From Capronia americana (lineage: Eukaryota > Ascomycota > Eurotiomycetes > Chaetothyriales > Herpotrichiellaceae), in contig JADWQD010000004.1 of assembly GCA_016110215.1 (NCBI GenBank), positions 744,001 through 808,000 on the forward strand: a DNA stretch of 64,000 nt. Direction: 5' to 3'. The notes below the pieces were generated by a model, which was not told the origin of the DNA, ran no database searches, and saw nothing but the letters and a program-made list of their open reading frames with translations. The translations under genes and the position numbers were made by a program. Below, in pieces: positions 28,676-39,094 of this stretch; within the stretch, counting starts at the first letter, position 1, and each line of letters opens with the position of its first letter.

Positions 28676-30557
28676 AACTCGCCACCACAGCCAGCGCAGC
28701 AGAAACAAATAGTGGAAGTCTCTAGGTGAACGAGGCACGGCAGGCGATGTGGAGAGTATAAAAGGCGCAAATTAAAAGTCCAATTCTTGTGTCTTGTATC
28801 AGTATGGCTTCAAAGGATTTTATTCTTTTGTTCCCCGGGGATTCCTGGTCTCAATGGTCTTATCAGAAGAGACATTGAAGACCGCAATGAAGGCACGAAA
28901 CGCTTCATCTGGCAATGGAACAGAACAGAACAGAAAGCACAGAACGGAAATTAGTCCATTGTAATCGAGAGCGCTTTACACTTGTTTCGCTTGGGTTGCT
29001 TTTCCCCGTCGATTCGCCTGCTTGCTCTACCCCGAGAGTGCAGTCATGTCGGCCGGCGCTGCAAGGAATAGGTAAGGACAATGGAACAAGCATTCAGGTG
29101 GTTGATCTCGCTAGTGAGCATGGTGCAAGACTGGACACGCTCCTGGGATACCGAAATACCGGTTAGCGAGGGTGCAGCGGCGAGGGCACACCACGGCTGG
29201 GACACCTCAACGACGCATTAAGATAGACTGTTTGGCATGGCCAGTGCAGCCGCGAGATTCAAGACACGACCCTTTGCTTTCTTATCCGGACACCCTTCCT
29301 CGCCTTCTACATCATAATTTGCCACCGAACGCCCGTCGGGACATTGCGCTTGGGACACTCGGCGGTGACAGCCCCTGCGCATGGGGTTCCTGCCGTAAGT
29401 CATGCACTTAGGCGTGTTCCCCGGCAGGTTTGCAGAGCCGCATGTCGGATCTTTCGTTCGCGAGATCCATCGTCCTGGTAGACTCGGCAAAGACGGGCGT
29501 ACGCTTCGTGCATGGAAGAGTTGAACTCGTGACTGCAGTAAGAGAAGGGGGGGCGCTTCGTTGCAGACCTGTCGATAGGCGCGGAAGAGTTTGGTTGAGA
29601 ACTGAACCCCCAGGTACCAGATTCCGCTGAAGTCAGGCCAGGGCAAGCAGGCAGGTCGAGGTCATTGCATGGGGCGCCATTCGGGTCACCAATACGGGTA
29701 GGGAGGATTCTTTTGGGAAGGACGCCATAAGAGCGAGTATATCCTCGGCCGGAGTTCGACAGGCAAGCAGAGCATGTGTGGTGAACGAGCAGTAGGTGCA
29801 GTTGTGGTTGCTAGGGCTTGAGACCACTTTTCTCCTTAGAAACTAAGACGCAACCTGTAACTTTCATCTTGGAAATTCTCGGATGCATGTGCTGAACACG
29901 GGACTATCGGAGTTGAGTTTCAACCACGAATGGAGTCGATCTGAGCCAGTTAGCCGCCAACCCTAGGGTCACATGCGAATTGGCTGATCCTCGACGCAAG
30001 GATACTGTTACAAGAACTGTGCCCCGATGATATGGCAAAGCACAAAGACGACTTCCCTGGCCGGTTATCGCTGAAGCGGGATCCCAGCCACACGCGAAGA
30101 GCGGTCCCATTATTGTGGGTTGTTCACACCCCTACTTGCAGCATGTTATCCACCCGTGTCTTGCCCAGCCGCGAGGTATGATGTCGTCCAAGGCCGGGCG
30201 TAATCAGGGAAGTGAGATGAACACCTGTTTGCCTTGTTCGTATTATATGTACTCGTTCAAGGCGCACGCCCGAGAATGCTCTCACAATCCGAGTCTTTTT
30301 CCAGCCTTATACTTTGATTCCTCTGCCTGTGGCTGCCTTCCGCCTCACTCGGTGCCGCATCATCTGACAGCACCGGAAGGCAACAAGCATCCTGTCTTCC
30401 TGGTGCGCCCATCACTGTAGTATATATCTGTCACCTGGTACAAACCAACCTTCGCTGTTCCACAAGTAGCACTCACTCGGTTCTCTCGAAAAGCTCCAGC
30501 GAGCCTACACGAGTATCGATATACTCCCACGTCAATCCGCACTACACCTCGCCAAAC
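28676..30557. other. Gene-poor 1.9-kb intergenic region
   Basis: Contains only short, motif-free open frames on both strands. The right end holds the promoter of the small Arg-rich gene, including a TATATAT stretch at 30421. I see no repeat, tRNA or transposon remnant. Confidence 0.45.
30421..30427 (+). promoter_or_regulatory. TATA-like element before the small Arg-rich gene
   Basis: TATATAT about 130 bp upstream of the ATG at 30558, followed by a CA-rich leader. The position suits a TATA box in a filamentous fungus; its use is not proven. Confidence 0.35.
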
Positions 30558-30836
30558 ATGTGTTTCGGAGGCGGCGACAGAGACGAGGCGGTGGTCATCA
30601 GAAGACGCGAACGTCCACGGTCGCGAACGCGATACAGCCGAGAATACGTCTCTCGACCCGAGACAGCTACGTACCGACGAGAGACCGTGACCAGGCGATC
30701 AACCTCTGCTCATCGATCAAGTCACGACCGATACCCCGAACGTCATTCTGACCATTTCCACACCGACCCACGGCGTCGCAGCGGGAGCAGGACGCGGATT
30801 GTAACCGAAGAGAGGAGGAGCCGCAACCACTATTGA
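30558..30836 (+). CDS. Small Arg-rich protein of unknown function
   Basis: A single-exon frame of 92 residues beginning MCFGGGDRDEAVVIRRRER. About a quarter of the residues are Arg, with many Ser, Thr, Tyr and His, and no hydrophobic segment. The Met-Cys start followed by a Gly run recalls small fungal proteins that I have seen beginning MCFG or similar; a membrane-anchoring lipid on Cys2 is conceivable but unproven. The frame is short, so chance is possible. Biased composition, a TATA-like element upstream and a suitable ATG context favour a real gene. It stands alone between two long non-coding stretches, with Pil1 next on the same strand. Confidence 0.55.
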   Translation: MCFGGGDRDEAVVIRRRERPRSRTRYSREYVSRPETATYRRETVTRRSTSAHRSSHDRYPERHSDHFHTDPRRRSGSRTRIVTEERRSRNHY

Positions 30837-31394
30837 AACAGCGAGCAATAACGAGATGGATGAAGGGCATGGTCGTTTCTCAGGACATTCAAATTACCAT
30901 TCTCACCAGCTCTCAGATGTATTTATGAATATTTCGGCACACAGCATTGGCTCTACACAGTGTGACAGTACATTTGATCCTCGTGTTCGATCTACATAAT
31001 CTGGCATTAACGGTGGGACAGCGTAAGTACCTCGTAACGGATAGGTTGACAGATCGCGAAGGGTGGGGACGCAAGCTCGGGTTGAGAAGCGCTGGTGGTG
31101 CTCGTCCAAGTACCCCGCCTGGACCACCGACGTCATTGTCCTTTGTCTCCCTTCCACCTGATGATGCGTTCCCGGATTTCTCAATTCGGCTTCAAGCTCG
31201 AGGGGTCGTTCTGGGCTTTGGCTCTTGTGCACCCGCACACCCAGTTTAAACAGTCAACCTGCAACCTGTCCTCCTACTTTATAGCGCATACATAAAGCTT
31301 GTAGAAGCTCAATCTGGCCTCGTAACCCATTTCCAAGGCACAGTATATGTAAAGGCCCTCCAAGAACACCTTTACGACCTCTATCTCCGCAGCC
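30837..31394. other. Intergenic region upstream of the Pil1/Lsp1 gene
   Basis: About 560 bp with the Pil1/Lsp1 promoter and 5' leader. No gene is seen in it. Confidence 0.5.
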
Positions 31395-32379
31395 ATGAAT
31401 CGAGCCTTATCCATTCGATCCCGCAAGAAGGACGACCATGCCAAAGAAGCCTCCAAGCATACCTTTTCCATCTCCACCTTGCGCGGTATCCAGCAAGCTG
31501 AGCTCTCCAAGAAGCTCTACAAGCTGATCAAGACCGAGAATCATGCCATCGGAGCCTACGAGACCGCGGGTCGCGAACGCCTCTCCATCGCATCTCAGCT
31601 GTCGGACTGGGGTGAGTCGACAAACGACGACTCCGTTTCGGACATCTCGGACAAGATCGGTGTCATCCTCTCCGAGATTGGTGAACAGGAGGACCTTTTC
31701 GCGCAGAACTTGGAGGATTACAGAGCCATCTTGAAGCAGATCAGAAACATAGAATCCAGCGTGCAACCGAGCAGGGACCAGAAGACCAAGATCAGCGACG
31801 AAATCCAAAGGCTCAAGTACAAGGAGCCCTCCAGCCCGAAGCTGGTCACCCTGGAACAGGAACTCGTGCGGGCTGAAGCTCAAAACCTTGTCGCAGAAGC
31901 TCAACTCACCAATATCGTAAGCTACTTCATCCCACGTCCAGCAAGCAAACGACTGGCGAGGAATGCTAACACGCACGACGTAGACGCGCCAGAAGGTCAA
32001 GGAAGCGTACGATCTCCACTTCGCGGCGACCATCGAGCGAGCAGAGAAACAGATCATTCTGGCCAAGTATGGCCGCCGCCTGCTGAACTTGCTCGACGAC
32101 ACCCCTGTCGTGCCGGGAGACGTGCGCCAGCCCTTCGCGCAGGCCAATGAGGCGAGACAGATTCTCGCCGATGCAGAACAAGAGCTACAAAGATGGGAAC
32201 CACATCTCGAGCCTATCCACTCAAATGCAGGCGGATTGGGGCCAAACTTGATGCCTACGGACGATCGCAGCACGCGAGCGACGTCCGAGGTTCCTGATAT
32301 AGCACCGCTTCCAGTAGAGTCGGCCCCGAAGCCGGCGGCGGAGGCACAAGGAACTCATCTGGAGCAGGCGACCGCTTAG
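31395..32379 (+). CDS. PIL1: Eisosome core component Pil1/Lsp1 (BAR-domain protein)
   Basis: Exons 31395-31916 and 31984-32379 join over a 67-bp intron (GTAAGC...CGTAG), giving 305 residues. The Pil1/Lsp1 family BAR domain spans about residues 20-240: ELSKKLYKLIKTENHAIGAY, RERLSIASQLSDWGES, ISDKIGVILSEIGEQEDLF, NIESSVQPSRDQKTKISDEI, KYKEPSSPKLVTLEQELVRA and LLNLLDDTPVVPGDVRQ. The basic N terminus (MNRALSIRSRKKDD) is the expected membrane-binding region. The protein polymerises under the plasma membrane at PI(4,5)P2-rich furrows that organise transporters and stress signalling. The C-terminal 60 residues are disordered. Many moulds carry more than one Pil1 paralog, so the assignment to PIL1 rather than LSP1 is loose. 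Confidence 0.93.
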
Positions 32380-33624
32380 AAGGCAGGCCGGTATAGTGAG
32401 GAGGAAACGCTCGTCAACACTGTACGCAGCCCCCGTACACCTGCACAACGCTCGAGTGCCTCATTCTCGGACAGGGAGAGGGAGAGGATGAGCATCAGGA
32501 AGTGAATTCGGTTGGATGGATGACGCTGGAGTGCTCGTTTGGGTTGCTCTTGTATCGTTGCTGGTCGCACGAATGACGTTCTATAATGGTCTCGTCTTCG
32601 GCAGTAAGGGAAAGAGGTAAAGTGACCGCGGAGTAATACTGTTTTCGGCAGCAAAACCAGGATCTTACGAATATGCATCTACTTCTTCTGTCCTCTGCGT
32701 CCGCGGTGAGTCCCCAGGATGCATCATAGACGGAGCGCCTGCCAGTTCACGCAGCATCGCCGTCCGGGGATCAGCTCTGTGCATGTCGGAGCTCCCAGCA
32801 ATGTAGGAGAAGGTCCCGAAGGGGAAAGTCCGGATGAGAGAAGCGTGCACCATGTCCACTGTCCTCGTAGATCGGAACTCGATCCTGCTCGGTGCCGCAG
32901 TAGAAAGAACGATGAGCATCCCGGGCGACATGGGGAGAATCGCAGCCCGTCCTTCATTGGCGAGGCCGCCCTAAGCGACCCTGCGGCGACCCTCGGTTCG
33001 ATCTCGCGTCCCCTTAAGCGCTGACATGATTTGCGCCCCCCATGCCACCGTTTCATTCCCTTCTCTCGTCCATGTCACTGCAATATCGTTCCCTGCTGCT
33101 CAAGCCGGTGACAAGAGTGTCAGCCACGAAACGGCGAGGCCCCGCGCATGCTTCCAGAACAAATCACCATGACGCGACCCTTTAGTGGTCGTCTGGAATT
33201 GGTTGATTGACAGCAGTCTGAACGTCCTGTTTCAAAGCGTAACTGCCTATCGACAGTCGTCTCTGGTGAAGGACCCTTCGCTTCGAAGAGACATAACTCG
33301 GCGCTTGATGGACATCCCTATCAAGTTGCAATCGTTCTTCACGGTTGCCACCTCAGGATAGGTCACTGCGCCGCTGGGATCTTGGACGGCGATTCCTGAC
33401 CTGGACGGTGCTCTCATTTGCAGACCCGCGCTCGCTCATCCACACCTTTGAGATCCTTTCGTTAACCATTCCGCTTCGATACATTTCAAACCGGCCCCGC
33501 TTCGCATTTGTATTCACCCGTAACCAGTCTCCAGTCCTTTCTCTCGTTCTCGACTATATCTCCTTCTCTCATCTCTGGCGAGGCACTCTGAAGTCTCTCG
33601 AGTTCCGCATACCAGAGCGCCAAT
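32380..33624. other. Intergenic region upstream of the P450 gene
   Basis: About 1.25 kb. Pyrimidine-rich tracts at about 33480-33600 precede the P450 ATG. Open frames present are short and motif-free. Confidence 0.5.
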
Positions 33625-35673
33625 ATGTGGTCGATAATCCTGCTCGGCCTCTGCGCCTACCTGCTCTATTTTGTGGTCAGCGCTTTCCTGGGCTTCCGCC
33701 GCGACCTGGTCAAAGCGAAACAATCTGGGATTCCCTACATCGTTGTCCCAGTCTACTATCTTAAAACCTGGTGGTTGATAAGCCATCCACTCTGGCTACC
33801 GCTGCTGGCAAAATTGCCGCGCAAGTGGACTCAATGGGTTGACTTCTGCATCCCAGACTTCTACTTCCGCCGCAGCATCGAGGTCTTCCAGCATGTCGGG
33901 TCCGATACGTTTTTAGTTGTTGCGCCGGGAGGCACTGTGATGCACACGGCCGATCCGGCTGTCATCACCCAAATCACCACTCGAAGAAACGATTTCCCCA
34001 AGCCCACACCCATCTACCGATCATTGGACATCTATGGGAAGAACGTCGTTTCTACCGAGGGCCCCATTTGGCGTCAGCATCGTAAAGCCACCAGTCCGCC
34101 GTTCACCGAGAAGAACAACCACCTGGTGTGGACAGAGAGCCTCGACCAAGCTTCCGCAATGCTGAGTTCGTGGGTGGGACCGGACGGCAAAGGCGATATT
34201 ACGGTCGACCGGGTGATGGATGATACTATGCGCCTGAGCCTGTATGTCATCAGTAGAGCAGGCTTTGGAAAGAAATTGCAATGGCCTTCTGCTGACGCGA
34301 AAGCCGACGTGGACGCCAACTATGCCGACGAGTCCAAGATCCAGAATGAAGAAGGTGACCGGGATCGGGGCCATTCGATGAGCTACACCTATGCTATCCA
34401 CTGCTTGCTGGACAATATACTGTTCCAGTTCCTTCTACCCCGATGGCTTCTCAAGTACTTCCCAAACGCGCACTTCCGGAAGGCGGATGAAGCCTACAAT
34501 GAATGGGGAAATTACATGAGAGAAGCTGTGGCATCCAAGAAGAAAGACCTTCAAGCATCGGGAGATGAGAGCAAAGACCAAATGGATCTTTTGGCTCAAC
34601 TGGTCAAAGGCCAGATCGCGTCGGAGAAAAACAAAGCAAAGAGCAGGGACGTGCCTCTTACGGATTCTGAGGTGCTCGGCAACATGTTCGTTCTGATCCT
34701 TGCAGGCCACGAGACGGCCGCAAATTCGATACATTTCTCCCTGCTTTATCTGGCGTTGAATCCGAAGAGCCAACGAGCAACACAGAAAGACCTAGACCGG
34801 ATATTCCAGGGCAAGCCGCCTTCAGAGTGGGATTACGACCGTGATCTGCCAGCTCTTTTCGGAGGCATGGTAGGAGCTGTGTTGGCTGAAGAACTGCGAT
34901 TGGTTCCGCCTGTCATAGGTATACCCAAGTCGACTTGGGGTGTACCGGACCAACCAATTACTATCGGCGGCAAAGCCTGCACAGTGCCTGCGGGCGTCTA
35001 TATTAGCCTTGCATCAGGAAACGTCCACCGGAATCCGAAATATTGGCCTGTATCAAAGCCGTCCTTGCCCGGAGGGCACACTGCACATCCGATCGCTAAC
35101 CTTGATAACGACCTCGAGGAATTCCATCCCGAGCGGTGGCTCCTGGATGATACCGACCAAGTTGGGCCGGGTGAGACTGCGAATGGGAAGACGGAAATGC
35201 CCAACGAAGCAGTAACCGCAGACGACCTTGCAATCAACGAAGCAGCCGACACATCCGACAAGTTCTATCGTCCACCCAAGGGGGCTTATGTCCCATTCAG
35301 TGATGGTTACCGTGCGTGCCTTGGCAGGCGGTTTGCACAAGTGGAAGTCCTTGCTACTTTAGCTGTGATCCTGCAGAATTACTCGGTCGAATTAGCCGTC
35401 GACCAGTGGGCAACAGACGAAGAGGTCATCGCGATGGACGAAGACGCTCGCGTGGAAGTGTGGGAGAGGGCTGCCGAGCGAGCAAGGAAGCTGATGCTGA
35501 CTGGCCTCAGTGTCATCATCTCTTTGCAAATGAGAGCTGGACATGTTGCTCTTCGGTTCGTGCCCAGGGGCCAGGAAAAATTTCCTGACGATGCAGATGA
35601 AAAGTGGAAAGCGAAGCATCCCGAATTGTGTGAAGGCATCCGAGGGACTCCTGGCTGGAGATTTTGGGGCTGA
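33625..35673 (+). CDS. Cytochrome P450, unusually long
   Basis: A single exon of 682 residues against about 500-550 for most fungal P450s. An N-terminal membrane anchor (MWSIILLGLCAYLLYFVVSA) is followed by the helix C motif (WRQHRK), the helix I oxygen-binding motif AGHETA at about 360-365, the helix K ExxR (EELR) and the heme loop FSDGYRACLGRR with Cys ligand at about 565. It is an ER-bound mono-oxygenase that needs a separate P450 reductase. Extra length comes from an acidic segment (about 225-250), a long Asp/Glu/Thr-rich insert between the PERW-type region (HPERWLLDD) and the heme loop, and an extended C terminus (VEVWERAAERARKLM onward). The substrate is unknown, and no biosynthetic core gene lies nearby. 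Confidence 0.93.
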   Translation: MWSIILLGLCAYLLYFVVSAFLGFRRDLVKAKQSGIPYIVVPVYYLKTWWLISHPLWLPLLAKLPRKWTQWVDFCIPDFYFRRSIEVFQHVGSDTFLVVAPGGTVMHTADPAVITQITTRRNDFPKPTPIYRSLDIYGKNVVSTEGPIWRQHRKATSPPFTEKNNHLVWTESLDQASAMLSSWVGPDGKGDITVDRVMDDTMRLSLYVISRAGFGKKLQWPSADAKADVDANYADESKIQNEEGDRDRGHSMSYTYAIHCLLDNILFQFLLPRWLLKYFPNAHFRKADEAYNEWGNYMREAVASKKKDLQASGDESKDQMDLLAQLVKGQIASEKNKAKSRDVPLTDSEVLGNMFVLILAGHETAANSIHFSLLYLALNPKSQRATQKDLDRIFQGKPPSEWDYDRDLPALFGGMVGAVLAEELRLVPPVIGIPKSTWGVPDQPITIGGKACTVPAGVYISLASGNVHRNPKYWPVSKPSLPGGHTAHPIANLDNDLEEFHPERWLLDDTDQVGPGETANGKTEMPNEAVTADDLAINEAADTSDKFYRPPKGAYVPFSDGYRACLGRRFAQVEVLATLAVILQNYSVELAVDQWATDEEVIAMDEDARVEVWERAAERARKLMLTGLSVIISLQMRAGHVALRFVPRGQEKFPDDADEKWKAKHPELCEGIRGTPGWRFWG

Positions 35674-37020
35674 TAATTGGCGGCTCGTCTGTTGATGATG
35701 CATTTGGCGGGCTTCGTTTAGCTCCTGCTAGCGAGCATTGGTTAGATGTACAGCTTCTCCAAGAGTCCATCGTCGCATGGATGAGTACCGCGTCAGTGGG
35801 CAATAGGCAGCCCACCTGGTCAGACGAAAGTACTCTGCATCGCACGCATCCCCGCGTGTCAAAACATGCGGTACTCAAGTCGCGGCCGTTCAGTTATATA
35901 TTCCATGCCCTTCATTCGTTTCGGGGGGAGGATACACACCGCCTGGGCTTGCCCTGTCCACGAAGCGCTACGGGGCTTAGTTCGAGGCAGTCGGTCGCTG
36001 GTAGTGGCGGTGGTGGCTGCATGTGCCTTGCCTAAGCGGCTTCGCTGGCTCATTGTGAGTCGCCAGAAGTTCCACGACAAATGCACAAATGCAGCGCCCT
36101 TCGCGCCCCTGATTCGTCTTACGGTCATCAGCATTGAACTTTCGACATGGTCAAGCGAATCGCTCGACGATATATCTGCGTCTCGGACTGAATGATAGCA
36201 TGACTAGCCATCGATTCGGTCCGCCAGATGCTTTAGAAACAGCCTTCAATCAGTGCACCGCAACGGCCACCTGCTTCCGCTGCGCGATTAGACGGTCTTC
36301 AATTGGCTCAGGCCACAGGTTACTGGAATTCGATGCCAGATCCGATATCCAAAGGCCTCCATTGTGCGGGTCTGACGCTTCTCGTGCATGTCTAAGTCAT
36401 CCAATACCAGGACCCCTTGATCGCCCGTTGCCCGTTACCAGTGGCCGGCGGTGGCAATTGGGCATGCAGCTTGCTCTTCGCTGGCAATCACCCGTTCACG
36501 CAGACGTTGGGCAGAAATATCTTGATCATGCAATCCAGATTCGCCCAGATAAAAACCCGAGGCCTGCTCTGACAGGTGAGTTTGTCCCTCCACGCTCCCC
36601 CTTAAGGCTCAGGAGATCGACCCCCTTCAACCAGAATCCGCCCCTTCTGGTCCTCTTGTATCACTCAGGAGAAGGAGGTCACCCTTGCACACGGACACGT
36701 CCCTCTACTTGGTCAGGGCTGTGCGGTTACATGTTCGTGCCCCTCTCCTGCGAACCTGTCACCTCTTGCCTGGTTGGCCGTGCCCGCGACAAGGGATGGC
36801 TCTGATACACTCATGACAACCAATATCTTGTGTCTTGCTTTCATGACATTGCCTTTCGTTGACGCACCAAGCTTCACTCTGTCGAGCGATGGACGGCCTC
36901 ACCACTGGTCCTTTAGTCACTGCAATTACTGGATGCTATCGAGCGTTGCTGTTGCTTCGTCCGTGAGCGGTGCTGTTCCTATGAGCGGGCCCCCAAGCCA
37001 ACTTAGATTCCCAACTCTGT
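35674..37020. other. Intergenic region upstream of the DUF6594-type gene
   Basis: About 1.35 kb. Several CCCCT/AGGGG motifs, the stress response element core, cluster at about 36589-36745. A short ATG-initiated frame at 36890 with good donor sites could form upstream exons of the next gene. No separate gene is supported. Confidence 0.45.
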
Positions 37021-38552
37021 ATGTTCGTCTCGGTCCGAGACCGCCCACAAGGTCGTCGGCGTCGCAGCCAGACCTACGGTGTCAACAAGGCTGCTCGCTC
37101 CTCCAAGTTGTCACTCCTCTCCGCCATCACTACCGGATCCCATCAGTCCCATGGGTCTAACGACAGCTCGTCGACGATCACCCAAGAGTCCTACTCAAAG
37201 TCCGCGTCGGGTTCCACCAAGCGGAGTAAGTCGTCGAGGACAAAGACGTCACGAGAGGCCCGGGAACGGAAGCCATCATCGAGGAAGGAGAGCTCAGGGA
37301 AGACGGTCAAGGAGAAGAGTATGTCCAGAGAGTCGGTGGACGTCTTCGAGTTTCTCGTAAAAGAAGACGAACAAGATGCCCTCACGCCCGATCTGAAAGA
37401 GCCTCCACAGGCTGAGGGGCAGGCTGTTGAGATGACTCCCTCGGTGAGGGACGACTCTGATAATGAAAGCGTGGTGCCGAGCATGCATTCAGACTCGGGC
37501 ATATCCATGGGGGACAGCATCATCCACCTCGCCAGTGACTCTCCGGTCGATGCTCGTTTGCCTCCGTTGCCAGAGGATGTCCGAGAACAGCCAGAGCCTG
37601 TCGAACCGCAACGAGATCAGCCCACTCACTCCAAGCGGATACTGTGGAAATGGCCCGAGGTACCTCGCGCGACTCACAAGCATCACTTGCCGACTCACGC
37701 TGCAAGAACACACAGTCCCGAACAAGCCCGCATCCGAATCCCTCAGTCACCTGATAGCTTCGATGGTGGCTTTTGTTCCCCAGCTCACCCGCTGTCTGGG
37801 TATGATCTGATTGCGGATAAACTGGCTTCAGGGGAGCTCCCACCGGTGTTTCGGAGTTTCAAGAAGATCAAATTCCGGCTTCTGCTGCAATTGCAAGATG
37901 AGGTACTAGAGATGGAGCAACAGCTAGCTGCCCTGGATATTGCCGATACCCAGGCGCGCCTCAACCCAGATGGTAGCACATCACCAGCGTCTAGAAGGCT
38001 CAGCTGGCAGTGGGGTCAGTCTGACTTGCCGGCACACCGGTTACACATCTTGGGCCGCCTGTCAATGAAGCTTGAGCAATACTGTGAGGCCAGGTTCTCC
38101 CGGAGACACATCTGTGAGGCTGACTGTTGGTAGATCAGGTTCTTTCAGCGTCGCAAAAAGTGCACAGGCTCTCTGCGCCGCCACCACCTGCTGATATTGG
38201 CCATTTCCGGGCGTGGCTGAAAGAGCACAACCCAGTAACGCACCTAGAGTCTAGATTTCTGGATGATGACGAAGACCTGATATCGTTGACCGACACAAGC
38301 AATCCTCCGAATGTGCCCGCTGCTGAAGTGGAATCTGATTTTCTTCCTCTTTGTGTTCTCACAATGACGCTTCTACCACTGCTGTCCTTCAAATTCATGA
38401 CTGGCGTCCTGAACAGGTTGATCGTTCTTACAATCGTGCTGGCGGCCGGGTTAGGCAGTCTAGAGAAGCTGGACAGGACCAGAGCTGAACAGCATAAGCA
38501 ATGGATTGTCGCATGTTTTGGAGTTTCGCTCCTTGCAGCGATACTGTTTTAG
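37021..38552 (+). CDS. DUF6594-type membrane protein with long Ser/Arg-rich N-terminal region
   Basis: Exons 37021-38083 and 38134-38552 join over a 50-bp intron (GTGAGG, branch GCTGAC, GGTAG), giving 493 residues. The C-terminal half matches the fungal DUF6594 pattern as I know it: GYDLIADKLASGELPPVFRS, then a coiled helix KIKFRLLLQLQDEVLEMEQQ, and LKEHNP followed by three closely spaced membrane helices (FLPLCVLTMTLLPLL, MTGVLNRLIVLTIVLAAG, WIVACFGVSLLAAILF). The first 230 residues are Ser/Lys/Arg-rich and disordered, with probable phosphorylation sites. The function of the family is not established; membrane topology suggests cytosolic bulk with a C-terminal anchor. The start is uncertain: ATG 37021 sits inside a GTATGT donor-like site, and a model with upstream exons from 36890 is also in frame. 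Confidence 0.78.
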
Positions 38553-39094
38553 AAAGGTTTGGGATGGGGGGCGGCAACGCTCTTGATATTTGGATTTCTG
38601 GGACAAGGATACACCGCATAATACCCAGCCTGGGACCACGACGTGTCGAGCGGAAGCACAATGTACATTAGAACACAGACGAATGATGACGACCATGATG
38701 ATGACCACTGCCGTGCTCGTTGTAAAGCCTCGTCGGATTGGGCGCAGCCTTGTGGCCCTCGTGACGTCTTTGGGGAAAGGGAGCCATGCTCGTCTTCTCC
38801 AACTCGAGTCGCCTGCAATCAACAACCTGACACTGTACTATCAATTGCTGCAAGTTGTGTTATTCCCAAAAGTCTGCAGGCCAGAGTCTGCTGTATCGGA
38901 CAAGACGTGCTTGAGATATTCTCGTCTCCAGACATCATCCGCACCCCCTCCCTCCTCCACCCTCCCACCCTGGCCCCTCTGCCTGTCGCGAGGGACTGTC
39001 ATGTGCCTGCGCATGACAATAGCAGGCACGGATCCGCCCAGTTGACCATGTCTTGATCTTCAACCCGCGCCTCTGGCTCTCCCAATTCGCCCCG
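38553..39094. other. Intergenic region upstream of ATG9
   Basis: About 540 bp containing the promoter and leader of ATG9. A long C/T-rich tract (about 38930-38990) precedes the gene. No other gene is seen. Confidence 0.5.

Noticed and set aside
36134..36805. 223-codon plus-strand frame before the DUF6594-type gene
   Set aside because: No motif, odd composition and no good start context; it looks like a chance frame in GC-rich DNA.
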